From assembly GCA_932521025.1 (NCBI GenBank), contig OW051470.1, positions 10,340,501-10,404,500 of the forward strand: a DNA stretch of 64,000 nucleotides. Direction: 5' to 3'. The translations under genes were made by a program, and so were the position numbers. The stretch is from Oscheius onirici. Lineage: Eukaryota; Nematoda; Chromadorea; Rhabditida; Rhabditidae. This document shows, piece after piece, positions 1-11,879 of this stretch (position 1 is its first letter; the number at the start of each line of letters is the position of its first letter). The notes beneath the pieces were generated by a model. It was given only the letters and a program-made list of their open reading frames with translations, did not search any database and had not been told where the DNA came from.

Positions 1-494
1 GTCTTGTCTGTCTACCGCACTCGTTCCGAACTGTTACTTACTCAACTTTCAGGCAAAAAAGTTGGGTCACCTGGCCCTCCCAAGACTCATAGCACAGCTG
101 TTCAGTGTGACCCGAAGGCGACATTACTGCGTTCCTTTCGAGCTCTCGTTCGATTCAAGTATTCCGCTTTTCTATTTATTTTTGATCTCGGTACAGAATG
201 TAGCACTTTCTGTGGGAGGTAGGAAACTGTCGTCATCCTCTGTAACAGTTCTCTTCAAAAAAATTCCCAACAGTCTGTAAATGCCAGAACTGAGTCCGAA
301 GAACTGAGAAGCATTGTATACTTGGTCACTGATGTCCAGTGACTCCCACAAAGATTCCCTCACTTCCAATTGATGAGGCAGTTGTAACAAGGGGGTCTTG
401 TTGTCTCTACTGGCCACTGACTGGTGGAGCCCACACCAGCTGTACTAGCCTTTTTATGATCTTTACCCGTACTCTAGTTCTCTTTTCAGCTCTA
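1..494. other. Upstream flank of the RhoGEF gene, no gene seen
   Basis: No convincing coding exon was found on either strand. The stretch ends in a TTTTCAG acceptor at 483-489, five bases before the RhoGEF start codon. That acceptor could be a spliced-leader trans-splice site or the 3' end of an intron whose upstream exon lies here or outside the window. Confidence 0.5.
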
Positions 495-3400
495 ATGTCC
501 ACACGGCATTCTCTCAATCCAGACGACGCGGATGATTCCGATTCGTCCAGTTCGTCCTGCTCCCCGGCTCCGATTAGAATTCCGAGACGGTCGGCGACGG
601 TTTCGCCAAGCACAAGAAATTCGTTCAAAGGGAGACCGACAAGGTGAGTCTCTCTCTGTTATTGATCAACACTTTTTTTCCAGAAGAAGATCCGATTTCA
701 ACCTGCACCTCGAACAAGAGAGAAAACAGCGAAGTATTAGAGCTAGTCGGGAACGGAGTGAAGGAAGAAAAAGACTACGGAAGACGAACAGCGAGCCGAA
801 TGTCGAGTCTCAAGGAGTGGTGAGCCTTTTTTTTTGTCTGGACATAAACAATCTGTAGCTTGATCTCAACGCCCTACGACAACTGCTCGCCCAGTTGCCT
901 AACCTGGCAGCAGCGGCTGTGGAAACCCAGCTCCAGCCTGAATCTGATTCCGGAGGCGAGGACATGATGATGAATACGGAGAGTGAAGAGCTGAGAGATG
1001 CCGCCAAGTCCATACAGTGTCTTCAAAGAGTCTTGAAACTACCCAACCAGAATTCTTCGGATCGAGGAGGTACGGCTCTTTTACTCTATGAAAACATTTT
1101 CCAGTTTTCTCTGACGCCGACGATGCTTCCATTACTTCTGGACAGGACAGTGGTCGAGTTAGCGGAATTTCTACCCGATTCGGTCATCCGCGCGGTGTCA
1201 TGCAGTTCCTCCCTTCAATTAGACAAGAACACTTTCTGGCCCCGTCTGACAGTTCCTACCGTAGTCGAAGAAGCAGCCTCTCCAGGAAAACCTCAGTTCC
1301 AGAAGGCTACCTTTCCTTTCCAGAAACTGTCGAGGAAAAGAATCCGAGACTCAGAAGACGAGGTGTTGTCGATGAACTCTATGCCTCGAATACAGTACTG
1401 GACAGGAAAGGAGGTTCTGAGAGTATTGCGGGAGTCAGTCGCTTTTCGAAGTTGCTGAAGAGTTTCCGCTCTCGACCGACTTCTCCAGACCAAGGACCTA
1501 CAATCTCCTGGTCTCCGTACACACTTTGTGCCGAAGCAGATGGAGTGGAGAGAGCCATGGACAGCTCTCTTCTGGAAGCGGACATTATGCTTTGGAAGAA
1601 AAGGTCTAGGGCTTCTCTCAGGAGACATGACAGTGCTAGAAATCTAGCTGCCAAGGAACTATACGATACAGAGAAATCCTTTGTGGAAGGACTAGAATTT
1701 TTGGTGACCAAGTACATGAGACCGCTGAGAGCTCCTTTGGAATGCACTCTCCTTGAAGCTGGACTGGTGGACAAGATTTTTTATCGCATTCCGGAAATTC
1801 TGGCACATCATCAGGTAGAGAGACAGTTGACTTTTGCCTCGCGCTCATTATCCATTGGTTAACGAGCGTGCAGCTAATGGTCTGACCCACAGGGGAAGGG
1901 CAATTGATCCGGCAATAAAGACCAGATGGTCTTTGCACATACACAGAGAGACACTAGCACCTGCCACCTTACAGTCCACTCGCACTATCCCTCTATTCCT
2001 CACAAGCCACTCGCATTTCATCTAACCCAATCTAACATTTCACAATCTCACTCGCACCCCTTCAAACTTCATTTCAGGTACTTTTTGCTGCTCTGAGTGC
2101 CCGAGTTGAAGCCTGGCATAAGGACTCGGCAGTCGGAGATATTCTGTTGGGACATTTTTCGAAGCCGTCAGTTTTGGAAAATTACCAGGCCTTTGTGGAC
2201 AATTTCAAGTTTGCCAAGCAGGCAATAACACAAGCCCGGAGTAAACCCTCGTTTGAAAAATATTACACGGTATGTTCTTTTTTTAACAGAAAAGTTTGCC
2301 AAGTACAATGTGAAAATGCATTTTGGTTATTATAAACTCGTTGAACAGTTGTGGCTTCTATTCTTGATACCACAGACTCGGCAGTTCACCCGTCGAACAG
2401 TTGTGGCCGCGCATTACTTTTCATTGCGGTTGTTCATGCACAATAATTTATTCTCGGCGACGTAAAATAATACTCTGGTATTTTCAGAGATGCTGTCGCG
2501 ACCATCGCAACAAGCTGGATCTCGATTCTCTTCTGATCTCTCCAATCCAACGCATCCCTCGTTACGAGTTGATGGTCAAACAGCTTCTGAAACACACACC
2601 GGCAGAGCACTACGACCACGAGTGTCTTCTCCGAGCCCAGAGGCATATTCACAGTCTGGCTCTCGGTATCAATCAGCACAAAGAGGCCACAGAACAACAG
2701 GAACAGAGGCTGAGGGAAATTGAAGCCATTGTAGATGGATTGGATGACGTATGTAGAAGATCCTTTAATTAGAAAAGTAACTTTCAGTTGGTGTCGAGAG
2801 GAAGAAATCTGCTCCGCTACGATATGGTAGCGATGAAGGGACGAGAGGGAAAAAAACAGCGCTGCGTCTTCATGCTCAGTGACCAGCTGATTCTGACGAG
2901 TGTGAAGCGAAAAGTTCCGGCGCGGAATGGCAGAATGATGTAAGTTGTTGAGCCACAGTTCACCCGCATGAAGTCGTTGTGACCTCTAAAAATTTCATCT
3001 TTTCAGTACCCAATCTCCTGACTTTCTGGATACAAATCGGTTCAAGCTACTCATAAAAATATCTCTAGACGACGTGCAAATTGGAAAAGGTATCCGAATG
3101 AACACGATGTTCAAGTAAAAAAAATTTAGATACTCTGAGCCAATTGCGTGAAGCCGAAAGTGCCATCGAGGCGGCAAAAGAAGACGAAAAAGTCATTAAG
3201 AAAATCATCGAACTGTCCAATCTTCTTCGAGCCAACAAAGAGGCAAGCTTTATTCTGAACTAAATTCTGGGAGCCGAACAGAACTCGGCTGGAGAAATAC
3301 CCGAAACGGTGACATTCTGGAACCGACCACAGCAGTTGATCGCGCCGTGAGAGTCGGAAAATGAGAGCCCGCCTTGCCGCAAATATTGAACGTAACAGGG

Positions 3401-6400
3401 AGTGGCAACGTCCGAAGTGAAAAGAGTCCATCCGGCAGAGGTGGTCGTGATCAGACCTCCGATTACTCCAAAACCTAAGATTTTGGAGCTTTCGTTGAAA
3501 AATGGAAAGATAACCTATACAGAAGAGATTAATCGCGAGAGATACCCGGGGAGTGTAGTAGAAGACACTGAAAATGTGGAATTATTTTCCGCCACAGACT
3601 CGACAGTTCACCCGCTAATTAGTTGTAGTCATATTTTTTTTACTACCTCGGTCCCATTGGAACCAGCCTCATGGGCACTTTTTCACTACTTACTCTCTCC
3701 AGGTAGCTCTATCCTCATCCGGGCTATCCGCAGAAATTTCTCCCTTGACTATCCTGTCCTCTCGTTTCAATTTTGACGCAAAAATGAAGAGGTAGAACAT
3801 TGAGGGGAAGATGAGGCACATGAGGGACATAATTGATGAACCGATCTGCAAAGTTTTTGATTCATAGTTTGAAGGACTCACAAATTCAAGCACTATACCG
3901 AAGCTTGGCATGCTCAAAGCAGCAAAGACACACGTCCAGAAGATCAAACTACGGTTCAAGAATCTTTGCCAGCCAAATTCTAAAGATTTCTCATTTAAAA
4001 TTTTTTTCATAAAGCTTACTGTGGGAAAGCTTGAGAAGTTCCTCGACCTGCTGGGTCATTGGTGAGAGAGCTATGACGATTGTGGAAATGACATGAATTG
4101 AGATCATTACATTAACCTAAAAATGCTTTTGATGGAGACTAATAATTTGGACTTACTGCTTGTTGGACCCAGACACTTTGAATTGACGAAATTATAGAAT
4201 CTCCTACGGAATTACCATAGACAAAATGAGCCATGGCCGAGACGGTCACGTAGAAGGACATGATCACTGAAATTCTAGATGCTTTTGGGTAAATCAGCAA
4301 CAGTTCACACGGTCAGACGTTGTGGCTTGATGTTTTGAGTAACAGTTACCAGAGTTCAAACGCTCAATGGTTGTGGCCATTGAGATAAAACGTTGTCTTG
4401 CATAGAACTCACGTATATAACAAAGATTGATGGACTTGGAAAAGTGCGTCGTCTTTTTCATGTCGTGATGGATGGTCGGGAAGGCTCCATGACCACCAAA
4501 GGCAAAGACCATGGTTCCGTAAGACGACAGAAACTTGGTCATCTCAAAGCCGCCATAGTCGACAGTTTTCATACATTCTGTGCTATCGTGCAGCATTCCG
4601 ATCACGAGAAAAACGACAGCGGCTGAGCTGGAGATTGCCGAGAAGACCGCAAATTGCCAAAAGTGCATCGGCGATTTGAGCATGGTCACTGGCCAGACGA
4701 GCACTCCGACGAGGAGAATGAGATAGCAGAAGTTGACCTGGAAGAGAATTCTGTCTAAAGAAAAGACTCACTCTAATGGCAAAGATAAAGTTCAATAATA
4801 TTGCTGCATTTTTTGCAGCCAAGAGAATGAGAACTGTCGCAAAGCCAAATTGTGCTAGACAGACCATTGCCGCTACAGTTTTCCTAAAATCTCAGTATTG
4901 TCGTTGCCACATTCTCGACAGTACACACGTGGATTACGTTGTTCAAACTACATACTCGACAGTACACACGCGTGGCTCTTCTCACCTCATAGTGGGACCA
5001 CAAGCCCTGTAGGCCATCTCTCCATATGGTTTCCTACATTGTTTTCTGTACTTTTGCCATCGGATCTGCATGAGACACCAGTTTTCGGCAAGCTTGTGAG
5101 CAGTGAAGGCTTCAATCAAGCCACACATTATGAGAAGAATCATTCCAGGAACAATACCAGCATTGTTCACAGCATAAGGGAGGGCTATCATACCTAAACT
5201 GAATTTAGACTTTCATTTTGATTCGTCTACCTCCTCCGGCTAGATCTCCAATTAAGAAAACTGCTCCAAGAAGCCAACTGTAGCCCTTTTGATTAACATT
5301 GACCGAGGTTTCTTGCTAAAACTTTTTCTTTCGAGAAAATTAAATTTGACACTCACCATTTCCGCATCTTCTACTTGATCGGTCTTGGCCTTCATAGGTA
5401 TTTTCCTGAAAATTGACAGTCGAGTGAGACGGAACAGAAAGAATGAATTAGGTGATCTATGGGGTGGTGATTGTCCTTCGTGCTGTAACCCCGCAAGACG
5501 GTCGCTTTTCGAAAATCACAGAACTTGGTCGGGAAGAAAATGTCAAGGAATTACGTACGGTCTGTTCCACTTTTTTGAGAAGAACGAGATCAGGCAGAAG
5601 TGGTTCCGGAACCGAGGATATTATAGTTTCCGTGCAGTTTCACTAGAGTCAGTACGTCGGGTCAGAAAAAAGCGTAGGATTGTTGGGAACTGAGAAAAGT
5701 TGCTAGAAAAGAAACGACAACAGGTTCGCGTGTGAGCTGTCGAGTCTGTGGTTTCAAATTAGAAACCAAAGGTTTCACGTGTGAACTGTTTTGACTTGAA
5801 ATACTACTGCGTGTAAGTTAGAAAATTATGGGTCTCGTGCCAAGAATATATTCTAAAAGTTTTCTTAGAAACCAAATGTCAAACCCTCGAAAGAAAGTCA
5901 TCCTGGTTTCAAAGAAAAAGAACCATTCATGTCAAGTAGAATCAACCAAAATTGGTGTGGACAAGGTCGGGGTTCAGCTTATGTTTTCTCCAAGTGTAAA
6001 AGATAGAGAGAGAGAGGCGACCTCGATTAGAAGAGAGAAGACGGGATCGTTATTTCAATCCAACAGTGTCGAATTGTTGTGACAAGGCCCCCAGAAGAGG
6101 GTATCTAGCTGGTTTTTAACCCGAGACACTTCTGGGGGACTGGTTTTGGATTACGCTAACAATTGGATCAAGGGGATAAAATGAAAGTAGCAACGAAAAG
6201 CCTAGATTATTTTGGAGAGAGGGCCACTAAAGGTGATTGATCAGTGGCATTTTCTCAACACGAAGACTGACGAAAAAGTGAAGAGAAGTGTGGATGACAC
6301 GTGCTGCTGCGCGACCAGACTCTGACGTGATTTCGGAGATCACAAGCCTATTTGAAGCTGTTTGGGTACAAAAAGCAAAAACGTCAGAAGACAAAACATC

Positions 6401-9400
6401 CGGTCTGGTCTTTATGTCACGGCCCAAGAAGAGCCTGTCCATTTCTTTTGACAGTTTTGGTCTCCATGTCCACCAAAAAACAAGGCTTCGGAACCTAATT
6501 TCATCGTATTTGAGTCGATAGTAAAATAGCAAAAGAGAGTATTTTTAAGCAACAATAATCAAAATAGACATCACCATCGTGTTCAGGACCCTCAAAACCC
6601 TAGAAACTAAAAAGCAAAAAACTTTTTTGTCGGCAGGGATCGAGCCAAGAACCTCCTGGTGACGTTTGATTCAGTAGTCAACCTGTTACTTTGGAATTAT
6701 TAAACTAAACAACTCTGCAGATTTTCGATGCGCAACGATGTCCTCCCCGGAAAATTTGTTTATTTTGACTTTTTATAAGTTCACGTCGCTGACTTGTGAG
6801 GTATCAGAGCTTGTTGGAGGAAAAAAAAGCAAAAAGCCCGCGAAAGCAGAGGTTGGGGAAATTTGGAAAATTTTCCTCTAAAGGAGAGTAGCTTACTCCG
6901 CGAAATCTCCCTGTCTAGGTGACCACAATCAACAACAATTTATTCAATAATTGAACTACAGTACCCAACTGAAGAATACCCGCCAACTGTAGTGTTGTGG
7001 AAGGCGCCACAACAGTTGATCATTCCACTGCTCATATCATTAAAGGACAGTCCGCCTCGGAAATATTGCACATAACAGGGAGCTGCAACGTCAGCAGAGG
7101 CCAGCTTCATAGCCGATGCTATGGTGGCAACTGTGCCTCCCAGACATCCAAATACTATACAGAAAAGACAGGCGACTAGGACTCGCCGGTCCGAGTAGTA
7201 GACGACACTGAAAGTGTTCTCTTATCCAGTACCGTAACCCTCTCACTCTCTCCAAGTAGCCGTCTCGTCGTCTGGACTCTCCACACTCAGTTCTCCTTGG
7301 ACTATCTTCTCTTCCCGCTTCTTTGCACTAGCATTCAGGAACAGATAGAATACAGGCGGCAGGATGGCACTGGTCGTGACCATTGTTGAGGCTCCGATCT
7401 GTAAAATCCCAGTCACAAACTCAACAGTTCACACGTGAACTGTAGTTTGGTCTAGTTCTCTGAACTCACCAGATCCATGAGAGGACCAAAGTTTGGTAGA
7501 CTCAGTCCGGCAAAGACGATGCTCCAGAAGATTCCAGTGCGTACGAGGAATCGTTGCCAGCCAAAGGCTAAAAAAGTGAAGTGACTTGAAGAAAATCGTC
7601 TCACTGTGAGGAACTTTGAAGAAGTCTTCGAAGAGTTGCGTCATTGGGGAGAAGACGATTACAATTGTTGTCAGAACGTGGATGGCGATCATACAATTTA
7701 CTGTCTGTTGTATCCAGGGGATTTGAATCGAAGGGATGACCGTATCACCAAGCGAATTTCCATAGACCAAAAAGCCGGGAAGTGACACGACTGCGTAGTA
7801 GATCACGATCACTGTAATTTCCCAATTTTTTTTCCGAGAAATCTCTTGAACTCACAGAAAAAGGACACAAAAATTGTTCTGCTGAACATTGCCGGCTTCC
7901 TCATGTCGTGCTGGATGGTTGGGAAGGCCGTGTGTCCGCCGAACGCAAAGGCAAACGTTCCGAAAGCCATGAAGAATTTCTGAGCATCAAATTCGGAGTA
8001 GGCGACTGTCGGAGAGCAGTCTGGGGCGTCGTGAAGGACTCCAGTTAGGATGAGGATGACGGCAATTGAACTGGAGGCAGCTGAGAAGACTGCTACTTGC
8101 CTCAAATACGCTTTTAATTAAGTGAAACTAGGCAGTGTGAAACAACAATTTTGTCTATATTCGACAGACTAGACAGTTCACACGCGAAACTGTTGCGGCT
8201 TCTAAATTGAAGCCACAAACTCGACAGCTCACACGCGTAACCGTTGTGGCTTCTATATATTTGGGTCTTACCAGAAGTGCATTGGCGATTTAAGCATAGT
8301 AACCGGCCAGACGACAAATCCCACAATGACAATCAAGTAGCAGAATGAGATCTTGACCGAGAAGAAGAAGTTGAGCAATATGGCGGCATTTTTAGCGGCT
8401 AGAAGGAGTAAAACACAGGCGAATCCGAACTGTGTCATTATGAGAAGAGCAGAGAGAAACACTCTATAACTCTGTAGGTTAACTATCCCGATGATCTAGT
8501 CACCTCATTTTGGGACCACATGCTCTCATAGCCATCTCTCCGTAGGGCTTCCTACAAAATTTTCTGTATTTTGGCCATCTCTGCTGCATCATTGTCCACA
8601 TTTGGGATAGTTGCCAGCCTGTGTAAGTTGTCACAGCCCCACAGACCAATAGTAGAAAGAAGCCCGGCATCAGGCCTTTAAAACTATGTCATTCGTGAAG
8701 AATCTGTGCAATACCTGCGTTTGCCAGGGCACTGGGAAGCACAACCATTCCACCACCGACCATGTCTCCTAATACGAAAACCACGGCCATCAGCCAGTGA
8801 ATTCCTTTATGATTCTCGTGAGCATCTGTCTAAATTCAGGCTGTTAGGAAATCTGGAAGAAAAGGTTTACCTTTTCCGTGATGGATATTTTGTTCTTGGC
8901 CATGATTCAGCTGAAAAACGGTTTCAAATTGGAGAAATGAGGGTAAAATGAAAAAAAAAGGAATGTGTGCCACAGACTCGGCAGTTCACACGCAGAATAG
9001 TTGCGTTACCAAAGATAAGGAAGAATTTTAGTAGACGGGTTCAGTGTCGAGAATGTGGAAACTTTAGAGGGTAACAAATCGTTTTGAGTGAAAAAAAAAT
9101 ATGCAAAGCGTATTATTAGATTACCAAGAGACACACGGGGAAACCGACTGAAAGGGTCACCCCTGTCAAAAGTCGCGGAACTTGTTCACACAGAGATAGA
9201 GAACAGCAAAAGAGAATGGGGTGGGGTCATCTCTAATGTCACCGAAATCGACTATTTATTGTCCCAAAGAAATGAAGAAAAACTTTCAGAAATTATCGCC
9301 TGTCCTAGAAGAGATGCAGTTGGAGAACGCCAAAAGGTTGAAGTCATTGAATGAGTCCATGACCAGCAATCCTGACCTGACCAATGTTCAACTGTCGGTG

Positions 9401-11879
9401 GCTATAGTGTAAGGAAAAAGGAGAGTTTTGAAGGGAAAACAACTTTTTAGGAATGGAATGGAAACTGTACCGCTGGAATTCGCATCGGCCGAGAAGAGGG
9501 CCGTGTGGGAGAATGCATTCCGCGAGGCTAAAAACTCTATCTGTACGTTTTCACAGAGAGATAATGAAAAAGAGAGTCACAGTTCACACACAGAACAGTT
9601 GTGGCTTTTTAGTTTTGAAGTCACAGACTCCACAGCACACGCAGAATAGTTGTAGCTTATGTTTTTGACTTGTTTTTTTATTTACACTAGTTTTTTTTTC
9701 ATTCAGTATAACTTTTCAGTGAACCAACAGCTAAGCGCTCCTCCCAGCAAACTGAAAAGTGTCTTGGCACACCAGACCCGACCAGGACTTCAGGCAAGTT
9801 CCACTGTCTTTAGAATCTACAAAATTAAAGTTTTAGCTCTGTTCCGCCGTAGTCGTGCCAGGAAAACGAGCCGACAGCTCTCAGTCAGTTTGGCTATGTA
9901 CAAGCGACAAGTTCTCCGGTCAGGTAAGGTCTTCATGATCTCGAAAAAGGTGAGAGAGTGATGTAAAGTGAGACGGAAACTGGCCTGATCACGACGCAAC
10001 ACAGGAAGTAGATCAGCTGGTTGAGACAGCGTGATATGGCTGCTGTTCTTTTGGGGGTCATTGTAAGCGAAATGTAGCGAACCAAGTTTCTTTTTTTTTG
10101 AGGAAGAAAACAAATTCAGGTGGCTGTCGTTTCTTTGGAAGGTACTGAACCGTCGATCGAAAGCTGTGCCGGTATCGGAAACAGTTCTATTACTGCCATT
10201 TGCACAGTTCCACCACCGGTGTAAGTTTCATTACTTCCAGTTCTTGGATGAACTTTTTACAGGAAAGAGAAAAAGAAGAAAATGCGAATGCAAAAATCAC
10301 TGGATCAACTGAGCAAACATGAATGTTTTCTGGATCTCAATAGTAGTGGCTCTTCTTCGGATTCGTCTTCGGACGAAGGAGCTTCCGGGTCGGGACAGAC
10401 TACTGTCTGGATTGGAAACGAGGATGGAGAGTGAGTATAACCCGTGCCAAACCTTCACTTTACGTACTTTTTTGACGCTATATTACGTAGGCGCGGGCAA
10501 GCCATTTTATCAAGTTTCTACTGTATTTTTTGTACGCAACTTTGCGTGACTAAAAGTACGTAAGGTGAAGATTTGGCAACAGCTCTAGTGTTTGTTCGGC
10601 CACAACGAATGGGCGTGTGAACTGTGGATGTTGTAGCTTCAGATTTCATAGCTACACTCCGCAGTTCACACGCAGACTAGTTGTGGCTGTAGATTATCAG
10701 CCACAGTTCACACACTCTGGGTTTCCTGTTTTCTAAATTCCCTTTTCAGTGTCTACGTTTTGAACTCAAATGAACGAGTCCGTACAAGACAGAGAGAACG
10801 AGTGGCTCGATTACCCAATCCGGTCACGGCAATCTGTCATTGTGGAGGCAGTGTCTACGTGGCTACTTCCACAACAGCAAAGCCTGAACTACTGAGATTC
10901 AAGGCTGAATCTGGTATTTTCCTTTTTCATCGAAAGTCAGTGGACATTTAGAAAGAGCATGGGATTTGGAAAAGCCCCAAAAGGTCTATCAAAATCTGCC
11001 CGGAAACATTCCCTACATGTGTCAAGTCGGAAGGAAGCTAATACTGCCATGTGGATCGGCTATTTATTCCTATGATACCGAGACGGATGAATGGCAGTCT
11101 TCTTCTCCTATCGTCTCTCCGGACGACCGTCTCACCACAATGTGCAATTCTGGAGCGATACTTTTCGTAACAGGAAAAAGATCAACGACCATTCATGTCC
11201 TTGACGCTTTTTCACTTCAAGTTCTCAACCATTTTGGAATCGCTGCAATTGTCAGGAGCCAGCTGAATGGTAAGTTATATGACCCGCTTACAGCTCACAC
11301 GTCAACTCGTTGTGGCTTCTTTTTTTTGGGCCCACTGTCTCGACAGTTCACATGTCACTTCGTTGTGGCTTCTTTTTTTGGGCCCACTGACTCGACAGTT
11401 CACACTCGTTGCGGCTAAAATTTACCACTTTCAGGAAGAGAAGACATTCTTCGTGAGCATAAGATGGGCTGTCTCCGAGTCTCTTTCCTCACAGCGGCTC
11501 GTTCTCATCTCTGGATCGGTACTTCAGCCGGTTTTGTCATCTACACTCCAATCCATTCCGCCAAATCACAGCCTAATCCCATTCTGACAGGTAGAAATCC
11601 CGAAGAAGATAAAAAACATTTCAGTCTGCGACATGGGACATAGCGGTCCCTGTCGTGTCCTTCTGCCAATTAACGTGGCATTGACGAGGAAAATGAAGAG
11701 AATGTCCCTCAATGAGCCGATTCAGCAGAATTCACAGGTTTAAACCATTTCAATTTTTTAAAGTACAAATTTTTCAGCTTCTGGTAGTAAGTTGTGGCGA
11801 GGGCCTGGACGAGAAAGGCGCCAACCAAGATCCATCTACAGACTCGGTCAATCATCTGATTTTCTGGCAGTCCAGCTGA
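495..11879 (+). CDS. Rho guanine nucleotide exchange factor, ARHGEF10/17 type (DH-PH-beta-propeller)
   Basis: This is a guanine nucleotide exchange factor expected to activate Rho-family GTPases. I read 20 exons: 495-643, 684-819, 859-1069, 1105-1814, 2078-2269, 2488-2748, 2788-2939, 3007-3089, 3130-3242, 9290-9408, 9451-9542, 9720-9793, 9837-9923, 10120-10220, 10263-10430, 10750-10913, 10952-11269, 11435-11590, 11625-11737 and 11778-11879. They sum to 3501 nt (1166 codons plus stop), a multiple of three. The N-terminus is Ser/Arg-rich. The DH domain starts near codon 350 (AKELYDTEKSFVEGL) and includes ISPIQRIPRYELM. The split PH region ends WENAFREAK. A propeller of the ARHGEF10/17 kind follows (TTVWIGNEDG, LWIGTSAG) and ends NHLIFWQSS. 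Intron 9 (3243-9289) begins GC rather than GT and contains two minus-strand transporter genes. The ATG was chosen because an acceptor lies 5 nt upstream; a further 5' exon is possible. Confidence 0.9.
3260..5395 (-). CDS. Amino-acid transporter (Aa_trans/SLC36-like), nested copy 1
   Basis: This is a multi-pass membrane carrier of the amino acid/auxin permease superfamily, probably moving amino acids with protons; the substrate is not deducible. The start MKAKTDQVEDAEM follows an acceptor (TTTCAG) by about 10 nt. Recognisable blocks are GDLAGGG, MIALPYAVNNAGIVPGM, LLAAKNAAILLNF, WPVTMLKSPMHFW and FGGHGAFPTIHHDMKK. The C-terminal extracellular block has cysteines (VATPCYVQY, AINCCG) and ends EFCSAPRI. 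The last intron is 40 nt (3475-3514). The gene lies wholly inside RhoGEF intron 9 in antisense, and its stop is only 18 nt inside the host donor. It is a clear tandem paralogue of the gene at 6940-8903. Confidence 0.82.
6430..6895 (-). repeat. tRNA-derived SINE, copy A (carries a mapk-15 fragment)
   Basis: This copy shares long blocks with 17340-17775, 37780-38000 and 49330-49690: TTTTGGTCTCC, TCGTGTTCAGGACCCTC, AGAAACTAAAAAGCAAAAAA and a final GCGAAAGCAGAGGTTGG. The stretch near 6635-6660 is the reverse complement of a tRNA T-arm/B-box (GGCTCGATCCC). Where the other copies run through the anticodon region, this one instead has 63 bases identical to mapk-15 (6670-6732). Confidence 0.75.
6940..8903 (-). 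CDS. Amino-acid transporter (Aa_trans/SLC36-like), nested copy 2
   Basis: Same family as the neighbour at 3260-5395. The start MAKNKISITEK lies 7 nt after a TTTTCAG acceptor. Blocks in order: VLGDMVGGGMVVLPSALANAG, QFGFACVLLLLAAKNAAILL, VWPVTMLKSPMHFW, FAFGGHTAFPTIQHDMRK, PSIQIPWIQQTVNC and FGWQRFLVRTGIF, then a C-terminal Cys-containing segment (AAPCYVQYF, MINCCGAFHN) ending YCSSIIE. The two copies match closely in the membrane core and differ in the N-terminus and linkers, so they are an old tandem duplication rather than a recent one. Both sit antisense in RhoGEF intron 9 with the same gene order, suggesting that duplication happened inside the host intron. Confidence 0.83.
10446..10577. 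repeat. Small inverted-repeat element (MITE-like) in a RhoGEF intron
   Basis: About 26 nt at the left end (GCCAAACCTTCACTTTACGT...) match the reverse complement of the right end with two mismatches. The roughly 80-nt centre is unrelated to any gene here. The element lies in the intron 10431-10749, next to hairpin repeats of the other family. Confidence 0.7.

Larger units (their letters stand above)
3243..9289 (+). other. GC-AG intron of the RhoGEF gene hosting two nested genes
   Basis: The upstream exon ends AACAAAGAG and the next bases are GCAAGC, with no usable GT nearby. The downstream exon begins after AACTTTCAG with AAATTATCG. Both boundaries are phase 0 and the joined reading continues the PH region. 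The intron is 6047 nt. Besides the two nested genes it holds several 40-nt hairpin repeats and a SINE copy; 5396-6430 shows no further gene. Confidence 0.75.
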
